Positions 7,792 through 15,181 of a stretch of 64,000 nucleotides of DNA are shown in pieces. The stretch is from JAHFDS01 sp964593795. GTDB taxonomy: Bacteria; Myxococcota_A; Polyangia; JAHFDS01. Location: assembly GCA_964593795.1 (NCBI GenBank), contig CAZQJC010000239.1:4495-68494 (forward strand), read 5' to 3'. Under the pieces are notes generated by a model, which worked only from the letters and a program-made list of their open reading frames with translations, made no database searches and was not told the DNA's origin. Each line of letters starts with the position of its first letter. Position 1 is the stretch's first letter. The position numbers and the translations under genes were made by a program.

Positions 7792-7947
7792 TCAAGGCTT
7801 GACCACGAGGCCTCCCCAGCCGCTCGCGTCGCGCGCCGCCGCTTCGCGCCGGCACAGCGCACGGCTCCCCGCTCCATCCGCCGCCAGCCCGTGCTTCTCG
7901 CACCGGGACCTGCTGCCTCCGCCCCCCCCCAACCGGATCAGCTTCAC
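7792..7947 (-). CDS. 51-aa Cys/His protein with G9 tract after the start
   Basis: A GTG start at 7947 is preceded by GGGAAGG, a fair Shine-Dalgarno. The reading frame runs 51 codons to TGA. It begins VKLIRLGGGGG and contains CEKHGLAADGAGSRALCRR, a Cys-x2-His-Gly-Leu ... Leu-Cys-Arg-Arg pattern that looks like half of a small zinc-binding or redox motif. Nine consecutive G's (7930-7922) encode part of codons 6-9. A one-base change in this run would destroy the frame. It sits between the UvrD-like helicase (43 nt) and the amidohydrolase (43 nt), all on the minus strand. The function is unknown. Confidence 0.5.
   Translation of the reverse strand: MKLIRLGGGGGSRSRCEKHGLAADGAGSRALCRREAAARDASGWGGLVVKP
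7922..7930 (-). repeat. poly-G9 homopolymer in a coding region
   Basis: Nine C's on the plus strand, nine G's in the coding strand of the 51-aa gene. The count was checked against two reading frames. Such tracts are prone to slippage. Confidence 0.9.
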
Positions 7948-7989
7948 GCCGGCACCTTCCCGCTGCAAGCGAGACGCGCCTCGGATCGC

Positions 7990-10047
7990 CTACCGCCAGA
8001 GCTCTCTCAACCGCTCGCGCACGTCGGCGGCGCTCGTGGTGCCGCGCGCGGGGCTGTCATCGTCGGGCTCGCTGCCCGCCGGCGTGATCTGCTCGAAGGC
8101 CTCGAGGACGTCGCGCTCGAGGAACCGCGTGCGCTGCGCGTAGCCGTGCGCGTCGCCGCCGAAGCCGCGCGCGCCCGGCGGGCGGGTGTAGTAGCGGAGC
8201 GGGAACGTCACCGAGAGGTGGTCGCGCGCCCGCGTGAGCGCCACGTAGAAGAGGCGCAGCTCCTCGTCGATCTCCTCGGGCCGGCCGGTCGCCAGATCGC
8301 TCGGGATGTTGCCGTCGGCGGCGTGGATCACGTAGACGGCGTCCCACTCGAGGCCCTTGGCCGAGTGGATGGTCGAGAGCACGAGGTGATCGTCGTCGAG
8401 CTTCGGCGGGCCCGCGAGGTCCTGCGTGGAATTCGGCGGATCGAGCGCGATCTCGGCGAGGAACGTCTTGCGATCCGGGTAGCGCGCGGCGAGGACCTCG
8501 AGCGTCTCGAGATCGCGCAGGCGCGCCGCGGCGTCGTCGTGCTTGTCCTCGCAGATCGGCGCGTAGAACTCGCGCACCGCGTGGATCTGCGCACCCAGCT
8601 CGCTCGTGCGACCGAGCTGCCCCTGCAGCGAGAGGAAGTCGCGCCAGCGCTCGCCCATCGGCAGGTCCGGCGTCCACGCGGCGACGCCGCCCGCCTCCAG
8701 CCGCTCGAGCGCGGCCCGGCAGCGCTTGCCGCCGACGCCGGGCAGGAGGAGCAGCGTGCGCGTCGCGGCCACGACGTCCCGCGGGTTCTCCGCGAGGCGC
8801 AGGAACGCCAGGAGGTCCTTGACGTGCGCCGCCTCGACGAACTTCAGGCCCCCGTACTTGTGGAACGGGATGCCGCGCCGGCCGAGCTCGAGCTCGAGCG
8901 CCGTCGAGTGGTGAGACGCGCGGAACAGCACCGCCTGGGCGTGCAGGGCCGTGCCCGCGTCGTGCCGCTCGAGGATGCGCGCGATGACCCAGTCGGTCTG
9001 CGCGTCCTCGTCGGCGCACGTCACCACCTGCGGCCGCTGGCCGGGCCCGCGCGCCGACCACAGCGTCTTCTCGTGGCGCTCGCGCGCCCGCGCGATCACG
9101 CGGTTCGTGGCGTCGACGATCGCCTGCCCCGAGCGGTAGCTCTGCTCGAGCGCGAGCACGCGCGTCCCGGGGAAGGTGGCCGGGAAGTCGAGGATGTTGC
9201 GCACGGTCGCCGCGCGGAACGAGTAGATCGACTGCGCGTCGTCGCCCACGGCGGTCAGGCCCGCGCCCTCGGGCCGCAGTCGCTCGAGGATCTCGGCCTG
9301 CAGCGCGTTCGTGTCCTGGTACTCGTCGACGAGCACGCAGTCGAAGCGCCCCGCGATGTCCTTGCCCGCGAGCGGATCGTCGAGGAGGGCGCGCCAGAAG
9401 AGGAGCAGGTCGTCGTAGTCGAGCACTCCCTGCGCCTGCTTCCGATCCACGTACGCCGAGAACAGCTCGCGCAGGGCATCGAGGTGCGGGCGGCACCACG
9501 GGTAGTGCGCCTCGACGAGTGCGTCCAGCCGCATGCGTGCGTTGACGCTGCGGCTGTAGACGTCCATCAGCGTCCCCTTCTTGGGGAAGCGCCCCCCGCT
9601 CTTGGAGGCGCCGTCCTCCCCGAGGCCGAGGCCCCGCCGCACGACGTCGAGGAGATCCTCGGCGTCCGCGCGGTCGTGGATGGAGAAGTCGCTGGGCAGG
9701 CCGAGCGCCTCGGCGTGACGCCGCAGGAGCCGCGCCGCGATCGCGTGGAACGTTCCGCCCCAGACGCGGTCGGCGGCGCTCGCGCCGAGCCCCGCGCGCC
9801 GCAGGATGCCGTCGGTGCGGCGCAGGAGCTCACCAGCGGCGCGCCGCGTGAAGGTCAGGAGCAGGACGCGGCCCGGCGCCGTGCCGGTCGCGATGAGGTA
9901 TGCGACCCGGTGCGCGAGCGTGGTGGTCTTCCCCGTGCCCGCGCCCGCCACGATGAGGAGCGGCGAGTCCCCGTGCGTGGCCGCGCGGCGCTGCTCCGGG
10001 TTGAGCGCGCCGAGCGCCTGCTCGACCGCTGCCGAGGAAACCTCCAT
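7990..10047 (-). CDS. UvrD/PcrA-type ATP-dependent DNA helicase (SF1)
   Basis: The 685-residue protein has the superfamily-1A helicase motifs in order: Walker A GAGTGKTT (35-42), motif Ia LLLTFTRRAA, motif II VDEYQDT, motif III GDDAQSIYSFR, motif IV LEQSYRS, motif V STIHSAKGLEWD and motif VI LFYVALTRAR. It would translocate 3'-5' on single-stranded DNA in repair or recombination. It is somewhat shorter than E. coli UvrD (720 residues) and lacks its C-terminal RNAP-interacting tail. The ATG at 10047 is supported by TAGGCT 7 nt upstream. It is divergent from nothing; the next minus-strand gene upstream ends 34 nt away. Confidence 0.92.
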   Translation of the reverse strand: MEVSSAAVEQALGALNPEQRRAATHGDSPLLIVAGAGTGKTTTLAHRVAYLIATGTAPGRVLLLTFTRRAAGELLRRTDGILRRAGLGASAADRVWGGTFHAIAARLLRRHAEALGLPSDFSIHDRADAEDLLDVVRRGLGLGEDGASKSGGRFPKKGTLMDVYSRSVNARMRLDALVEAHYPWCRPHLDALRELFSAYVDRKQAQGVLDYDDLLLFWRALLDDPLAGKDIAGRFDCVLVDEYQDTNALQAEILERLRPEGAGLTAVGDDAQSIYSFRAATVRNILDFPATFPGTRVLALEQSYRSGQAIVDATNRVIARARERHEKTLWSARGPGQRPQVVTCADEDAQTDWVIARILERHDAGTALHAQAVLFRASHHSTALELELGRRGIPFHKYGGLKFVEAAHVKDLLAFLRLAENPRDVVAATRTLLLLPGVGGKRCRAALERLEAGGVAAWTPDLPMGERWRDFLSLQGQLGRTSELGAQIHAVREFYAPICEDKHDDAAARLRDLETLEVLAARYPDRKTFLAEIALDPPNSTQDLAGPPKLDDDHLVLSTIHSAKGLEWDAVYVIHAADGNIPSDLATGRPEEIDEELRLFYVALTRARDHLSVTFPLRYYTRPPGARGFGGDAHGYAQRTRFLERDVLEAFEQITPAGSEPDDDSPARGTTSAADVRERLRELWR

Positions 10048-10054
10048 CTTCGGG

Positions 10055-10060
10055 AGCCTA
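10055..10060 (-). promoter_or_regulatory. -10 hexamer of the UvrD-like helicase (leaderless)
   Basis: TAGGCT on the minus strand, 7 nt before the ATG at 10047. The predicted transcription start is one base before the ATG. No Shine-Dalgarno is present. Confidence 0.55.
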
Positions 10061-10081
10061 GCAGGAGGCCGTGACAGCCGT

Positions 10082-11881
10082 TCAGTCCTCCTCGTCGTCG
10101 TCCTCCTCCTGTGGCGCCGGCGCCTGCCCGGGCGGAAGGATGCCCATCGGCCCCGACAGGTCGGCCTTGCCGCGGGCCGCCTCCATGTATCCGACCACGC
10201 CGCCCGCGACGAGGGCGCCCCAGATGGTCGCGAAGGGGCCCGGGCCGCCGCCGACGTAGAAGAGCCCGTGGTCGTCGAGGCGCAGCGCGTAAGCGAGGAG
10301 CGGGTCCTTCTCGAGGGCGGCGAAGAGGCCGCCGCCGATCATGCTCGCGCCGGGGGCGAGCCGGGCGAGGGCCACGAGCGGGCCCGTGTCCACGAGCTGG
10401 CCCACCACCACGTCGCCGTCGAGCGCGTCGGCCACGGGCGCGCCGCGCAGGGTCTCGGCGGTGGGGCGCTCGAGCGCGACCTCGAGCGCGCTCTCGCTCG
10501 GCGCGAACAGCAGGAGATCCTGCTCGCGCGCGATCACGATCGTCAGTCCCTCGATCGTGAGCTTGTACCCCTTGCGCCCGCGCACGGTCACCGGCTGCGC
10601 CGCCGGCTCGCCCTGCTTCGCGAGGTGCTCGAGCATCCGCGGCAGCATCCCGTCGAGCTTGGCGCGGTCGCGCACGGACAGCGCCGCGATCCAGCCGAGC
10701 GCGCCCGGTCCGGCCATGCTCGCGGGCACCACCGTGTTCAGGTCCACTGCCACCACCGACTGTCCGCCGAACGCGCTCTGGATCTCGTCCCAGGAGGTGC
10801 CGAACGCCTCGGCGAGCTTGTTCCGCGCCTCCAGGATGCGCGCCGTGTCGATGCCGAGCCCGGGGGGCACGAGCTGCGCGAGGCCATCCCAGAGCGTCGG
10901 CAGGTGCGCGGAGAAGCGGTACGCTGCCCAGCCCCGCTTCGGCAGGAGCTGCGAGAACGTCGTGCGGTTCTTGTCGCGCGGGAAGAGCTGCGCGAGGAGC
11001 CTGCCGCCCTCGGCCGTGGCCACGAGGCGCGCGCCGGTGCGCGTCGGCGCGCCGAACGAGGCGAACGCCGGGAAGCGCGCGCGGTAGTAGTCGAGCGCCT
11101 GGCGCACCTGTGGGGGCGCCTCGGGGAGCCGATCCAGGAGCGGCCCCATGGCGGCGAGCTGCACGTAGAACGCGCCGAGCGTCGGCTGCGCGCCGGCCGG
11201 CGAGTCGGAGAGGGCCGTCTTGAAGTCGGCGGAGGCGGCGAGGCTCGGCCCCGTGCCCGCGCAGAAGGCCTCGAAGCCGGGGCGGAGCTCCGTGGCGGCG
11301 GCGTCGTCGAGGTCGGGCGCGACGAGCGCGTCGTACGCGCCCCGCTTGCACAGCAGGCCCAGGCGGCCCTGGACCTTGACGGTCGCGACCGGGCCCGCGC
11401 CGAGCTCGATCTTGCCGCCCAGCCGCGCCTCGGCCCACACGCGGAGCTTCTCGCGGTCGGTGACCTTGAAGAGGAGCGCCGGCACCACGGTGCGCTCGGC
11501 GCCCTTCTTCGTCACGAGCCGCGCATCCACGACGACCCCGCCCTCGAGCTCGGTGGAAAGGCCGATCCCGCGCCAGCCGTCGGGCGTGCCCGGGTCGAAG
11601 CCGAGGAGCTCCTTGCGGCCCGCGGGTTCGCGCAGCTTGCCGGCCTCGGGGATCGCGGTGAGGAGCTCGCCCGACGAGGCGAGCACCTCGGTGAATCGCC
11701 GGGGTGCGTCGTCGAGCTGGAACGCGAGGACGAAGAGCGTGTTCGCGCCGTCGAGCGCCGCGGCGAGGCGCGGGCCCGCGCCTCCACCGGCTTCCCCGGC
11801 GGGCCCCTTGAAGTGGAGGGCGGCGAACACGGCCGCAGCGAGGACGCCGAGGGCCACGAGGGGCAGGAGGACGCGCTTCAC
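10082..11881 (-). CDS. membrane-anchored protein of unknown function
   Basis: A 599-residue protein with one N-terminal helix (residues 3-24, VLLPLVALGVLAAAVFAALH) that is either an uncleaved signal or an anchor. The bulk is outside the cytoplasm and ends in a very acidic tail (EEDDDEED). Repeated patterns such as GYKLTIEGLTIVIA and DLLLFAPSESALEVAL recall DUF3352-type surface proteins, but I cannot confirm that family by eye. No catalytic motif is seen. The GTG at 11881 is fixed by TATCCT exactly 6 nt upstream and by the position of the hydrophobic helix. It is divergent from the DsbA-fold isomerase gene (65 bp gap). Confidence 0.65.
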   Translation of the reverse strand: MKRVLLPLVALGVLAAAVFAALHFKGPAGEAGGGAGPRLAAALDGANTLFVLAFQLDDAPRRFTEVLASSGELLTAIPEAGKLREPAGRKELLGFDPGTPDGWRGIGLSTELEGGVVVDARLVTKKGAERTVVPALLFKVTDREKLRVWAEARLGGKIELGAGPVATVKVQGRLGLLCKRGAYDALVAPDLDDAAATELRPGFEAFCAGTGPSLAASADFKTALSDSPAGAQPTLGAFYVQLAAMGPLLDRLPEAPPQVRQALDYYRARFPAFASFGAPTRTGARLVATAEGGRLLAQLFPRDKNRTTFSQLLPKRGWAAYRFSAHLPTLWDGLAQLVPPGLGIDTARILEARNKLAEAFGTSWDEIQSAFGGQSVVAVDLNTVVPASMAGPGALGWIAALSVRDRAKLDGMLPRMLEHLAKQGEPAAQPVTVRGRKGYKLTIEGLTIVIAREQDLLLFAPSESALEVALERPTAETLRGAPVADALDGDVVVGQLVDTGPLVALARLAPGASMIGGGLFAALEKDPLLAYALRLDDHGLFYVGGGPGPFATIWGALVAGGVVGYMEAARGKADLSGPMGILPPGQAPAPQEEDDDEED

Positions 11882-11887
11882 GCGCGG

Positions 11888-11893
11888 AGGATA
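11888..11893 (-). promoter_or_regulatory. -10 hexamer TATCCT (leaderless)
   Basis: TATCCT on the minus strand is followed by exactly 6 nt and the GTG at 11881. The intervening bases are pyrimidine/GC and contain no Shine-Dalgarno. Confidence 0.6.
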
Positions 11894-11946
11894 GCCGCAT
11901 CCGGCCCGCCCTTGTGCCGCTCGGTGGACGGTGCGAACGTGAGCGC

Positions 11947-12564
11947 ATGAGCCAGCCGGTGGTGCACTTCTGGTACGACTTCTCGAGCCCGTTCGCATAC
12001 CTCGGCTCGACGCAGATCGAGCAGGTCGCCGAGCGGACGGGCGCGCGCGTGGTGTGGCGGCCGATGCTGCTCGGCGCGCTCTTCAAGCAGGTGGGCTCTC
12101 CCGAGGTACCGCTCGCGTCGATGCCGCCCGCCAAGCAGCGCTACGTCTCGCAGGACCTCAAGGCGTGGGCCGCACACCACGGCGTGCCGCTCAAGTGGCC
12201 CTCGCGCTTCCCGACGCGCAGCGTGACCGCGCTGCGGCTCGCGCTCCTGGCGGGGGATCGCATCGGGCCGCTCTCGCACGTGCTCTTCCGGACGTACTGG
12301 GTCGAGGACGGGGACCTGACGGACGAGGCGACGCTCGAGCGCAAGTGCGCGCAGGTCGGGCTCGACGGCAAGCACCTGCTCGCGCGCACCAAGGACGGAG
12401 ACGTCAAGGAGCGGCTCGCGAGCGAGACCGCCGAGGCGGCGAAGGCGGGTGTCTTCGGCGCGCCGACGTGCATCGTCAAGCGCGAGACCGGCGACTATCT
12501 CTTCTGGGGGCAGGACCGCCTCGTGCTGGTCGAGCGCGCGCTCGCCGGCTGGCGCCCCTGGTGA
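11947..12564 (+). CDS. 2-hydroxychromene-2-carboxylate isomerase / DsbA-fold oxidoreductase
   Basis: The 205-residue protein matches the HCCA isomerase/GST-kappa branch of the DsbA-like thioredoxin-fold family: WYDFSSPFAYLG at the N-terminus (an SPF/Y motif replaces the redox CxxC), an all-helical insert, and GVFGAPTCIV with the cis-Pro-type loop near residue 175. Such enzymes use glutathione for isomerisation or conjugation in aromatic catabolism; the substrate here is unknown. The ATG at 11947 places the first strand correctly. The SDR gene starts 3 nt after its stop, so the two are co-transcribed and probably act on related compounds. Confidence 0.8.
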   Translation: MSQPVVHFWYDFSSPFAYLGSTQIEQVAERTGARVVWRPMLLGALFKQVGSPEVPLASMPPAKQRYVSQDLKAWAAHHGVPLKWPSRFPTRSVTALRLALLAGDRIGPLSHVLFRTYWVEDGDLTDEATLERKCAQVGLDGKHLLARTKDGDVKERLASETAEAAKAGVFGAPTCIVKRETGDYLFWGQDRLVLVERALAGWRPW

Positions 12565-12567
12565 ATC

Positions 12568-13335
12568 GTGGACCTCGGGCTCGGCGGCAAGATCGCGATC
12601 GTCTCGGGCGGTAGCCGCGGCATCGGCCGCGCCATCGCGCTGGCCCTGGCGCGCGAGGGCGCGCGGGTGTGTACGTGCGCGCGGAGCAGCGCGGCCCGCG
12701 CGGAGGTGGAGGCGGCGCTCGCGGCGGCGGGGCCCGGGCCGCACGTATTCGTCGAGGCGGATGTGTCGACGCCGGCCGGCGTGGAGGCGGTCGCGGCCGC
12801 GGCGGAGGGCCTCGGCGGCGTCGACGTCCTCGTCAACAACGTGGGCGGCTCGGGCGCGCGGCACTTCGACCAGGCGGACGAGGCGGACTTCGTGCAGACG
12901 CTCGACCGCAACTTCTGGCCCACGCTGCGGCTGTCGCGGCGCGTGGTGCCCGTGATGCGCGCGCGCGGCGGCGGGGCGATCGTGCACGTCGCTTCCATCT
13001 GGGGCCGCGAGGGCGGCGGCGCGCCCGCCTACAACGTGGCCAAGGCCGCGGAGATCGCCCTCGGCAAGGCGATGGCGCGGGATCTCGCGAAGGACGGCAT
13101 CCGCGTGAACACCGTGGCTCCGGGCTCGATCTACTTCGAGGGCGGCGGCTGGGCGCGGCGCATTGCCGCCGACCCAGAGGCCATCGCCGACTTCGTCCGC
13201 CGCGACTTCCCCTTCGGCCGCATGGGAAGGCCCGAGGAGGTGGCCGAGGTCGTGGCGTTCCTGTGCTCGCCGAGCGCGTCGTGGGTGACGGGCACCTGCG
13301 TGCCGGTGGACGGAGGGCAGGGGCGGGCGTTCTAG
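12568..13335 (+). CDS. short-chain dehydrogenase/reductase (SDR)
   Basis: The 255-residue protein is a classical SDR. It shows the cofactor loop SGGSRGIGRA (13-22), NNVG (90-93), the catalytic Ser143, Tyr155 and Lys159 (YNVAK), and the family C-terminus GTCVPVDGGQG. It should oxidise or reduce a hydroxy/keto group with NAD(P)H. The GTG start is 3 nt after the isomerase stop, which indicates translational coupling and a shared pathway. The substrate is not predictable. It converges with the cNMP-UbiB gene 3 bp downstream. Confidence 0.88.
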   Translation: MDLGLGGKIAIVSGGSRGIGRAIALALAREGARVCTCARSSAARAEVEAALAAAGPGPHVFVEADVSTPAGVEAVAAAAEGLGGVDVLVNNVGGSGARHFDQADEADFVQTLDRNFWPTLRLSRRVVPVMRARGGGAIVHVASIWGREGGGAPAYNVAKAAEIALGKAMARDLAKDGIRVNTVAPGSIYFEGGGWARRIAADPEAIADFVRRDFPFGRMGRPEEVAEVVAFLCSPSASWVTGTCVPVDGGQGRAF

Positions 13336-13338
13336 CGC

Positions 13339-15141
13339 TCACGCGGCCGGTGGCGGCGCCAGCATCCCCATGTATTGCGGGTTCTTCATCACGAACCGCT
13401 GCACGACGGGGCCGAAGATGGGCATCGCGATCTGGCTCGGCGTTGCCTCGGGGCAGACCTCGCGGCACACGTCGATGACGATGCCGAGCGCACGCAGGAA
13501 CATGAGCTGATCCTGCGGCGTCTTGAACGTCTTGAGCTGCTTGAGGAGCTGCGAAAGCTTGCCGCCGAGCTCCTTCATGTCGCCGTCGCGCTTGACGTCG
13601 TGGTCGAACATCGCGCTTCTGAAATTCGGATCGACGAATACTTCAGCCGCGAACTTCTCGAGCGTCGCGCGCTCTGCCTCGGACACCACGCCGCGGTCGA
13701 TGATGCCGTCGGCGTAAAGGCGCGGGTTCTGCAGGAAGCTCCCGAGGACCTCCTTGAGCAGGCTCGCGCGCACCGTCTCCGGCAGGCGCTTGACCATGCC
13801 GAAGTCGAGCAGCGCGAGCTGCCCCGTGCGCAGGCAGAACGCGTTGCCCGGGTGGGGATCGCAGTGGAAGTGCCCGCCCTCGAGCGCCTGCCGGACGAAC
13901 GCCTCCATGAACGAGCCCGCCAGCTTCTTCCTGTCCACGCCCCACTCGTCGATCTGTCGCCGGTCGTCGAGGTTCGTGCCGTCGAGGTACTCGAGCGTCA
14001 GCAGGCGCCTCGTCGAGTAGCGCCAGTACACGCGCGGGACCTTCACGCCGATGGGCTCGAGCTCGCGGCCGATCTCCTCGGTCGCGTGCGCCTCGTGGAG
14101 CAGGTCGAGCTCCTTGCGCAGCGGCTCCTCGTTCTCGCGGTAGAGCTGCATGAGATCGATCTTCTTCGCGAAGCGCGACACCATGCGCAGGAGGACGCGC
14201 ATCAGCCAGAGGTCGACCTCGACGCTCTGCTCGAGGCCCGGGTGGAGGATCTTGACGACGACCTGCTCCCCCGTCCGCAGCCTGGCGAGGTGCACCTGGC
14301 CCATCGACGCGCATGCGAGGGGCACCTTGTCGAACTCCTCGAACACCTCGAGCGGGCTCGCGCCGAGCTCCTGCTCGACCATCGCGGCCACGAGCGGGAA
14401 CTCCGTGGGCGTGACCTGATCGCGCATCGAGCGTAGCTCGTCCACCACGACCGCGGGCAGGATGTGCGCCTGCAGGCTGGCGACCTGACCGAGCTTGACG
14501 TTCGCGCCCTTGAGCCGGCACGCGACCACGCGAAAGCGCCGCGCGTTCTTGCGGTGGATGCGCGTCATCGCCTCGGGCGAGTGGCCGAGCCCGATCTTCC
14601 CTCGCAACCAGACCCAGAGGTACGACCAGAGGATGAGGTTCTCCATCCAGGCGAGGGCCATGAGGTGCCGGACCGCCGCGAATCGCGCCTTGCGGCGCAG
14701 CGCGCGCGCGATGCGCCGGTCCGACGCCACCAGGCGATGCGACAGCGTGCGCGCCAGCGCCCACAGCACCTTGCGCCCGATCGCGGGCTCGGCCTCGAGG
14801 ACGCCGAGGAAGCGCTCGCGAGGAAAGAACACGCAGCTCACCTTGCCCTGCGCCCGCACCGACGCCGAGGTCGGCGTGTCGGTGAGCAGGCTCATCTCGC
14901 CGAAGTGATCGCCGGGTTGCAGCGTCGCGAGCGCCTCCTCGTGGCCGCGGTCGACGGTCTTTCCGACGCGCGCCGTGCCAGAGACCAGGACGAAGAGGCC
15001 CGTGCCGCGCGTGGCCTCCTCGACGAGCACCGTGCCGTCCGCGACCTCGCGTGTCTCGCTGGCCTCGAGGATCCGGCCGAGCTCCGCATCGTCGAGCTCG
15101 CGCAGGAACGACACTGCATGTACTGCCTCGGTCCGCTCCAT
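13339..15141 (-). CDS. cNMP-binding-like domain fused to ABC1/UbiB kinase
   Basis: A 600-residue fusion. Residues 1-120 form a cyclic-nucleotide-binding fold with FGEMSLLTDTPTSASV; the Arg of the usual phosphate-binding cassette (PRxA) is replaced by Thr-Ser, so nucleotide binding is doubtful. The remainder is an ABC1/UbiB atypical kinase with KLGQ, CASMGQVH, HCDPHPGN and LLDFGMVK, all the family's signature motifs. UbiB-type kinases support quinone or lipid metabolism at membranes. There is no C-terminal membrane helix pair as in classic UbiB. The ATG at 15141 begins the cNMP fold; TACACT lies 16 nt upstream. A second UbiB kinase is at 28.2 kb. Confidence 0.85.
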   Translation of the reverse strand: MERTEAVHAVSFLRELDDAELGRILEASETREVADGTVLVEEATRGTGLFVLVSGTARVGKTVDRGHEEALATLQPGDHFGEMSLLTDTPTSASVRAQGKVSCVFFPRERFLGVLEAEPAIGRKVLWALARTLSHRLVASDRRIARALRRKARFAAVRHLMALAWMENLILWSYLWVWLRGKIGLGHSPEAMTRIHRKNARRFRVVACRLKGANVKLGQVASLQAHILPAVVVDELRSMRDQVTPTEFPLVAAMVEQELGASPLEVFEEFDKVPLACASMGQVHLARLRTGEQVVVKILHPGLEQSVEVDLWLMRVLLRMVSRFAKKIDLMQLYRENEEPLRKELDLLHEAHATEEIGRELEPIGVKVPRVYWRYSTRRLLTLEYLDGTNLDDRRQIDEWGVDRKKLAGSFMEAFVRQALEGGHFHCDPHPGNAFCLRTGQLALLDFGMVKRLPETVRASLLKEVLGSFLQNPRLYADGIIDRGVVSEAERATLEKFAAEVFVDPNFRSAMFDHDVKRDGDMKELGGKLSQLLKQLKTFKTPQDQLMFLRALGIVIDVCREVCPEATPSQIAMPIFGPVVQRFVMKNPQYMGMLAPPPAA

Positions 15142-15157
15142 GCCACCCCCTGCCGCG

Positions 15158-15163
15158 AGTGTA
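15158..15163 (-). promoter_or_regulatory. -10 hexamer of the cNMP-UbiB gene
   Basis: TACACT on the minus strand, 16 nt before the ATG at 15141, implying a leader of about 10 nt. Its upstream edge is 5 bp from the -10 of the divergent HEAT-cyclophilin gene. Confidence 0.45.
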
Positions 15164-15168
15164 CCGCG

Positions 15169-15174
15169 TACAAT
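15169..15174 (+). promoter_or_regulatory. -10 hexamer of the HEAT-cyclophilin gene (leaderless)
   Basis: TACAAT is followed by 7 nt and the ATG at 15182. The predicted transcription start is one base before the ATG. Confidence 0.6.
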
Positions 15175-15181
15175 CCGCGCG

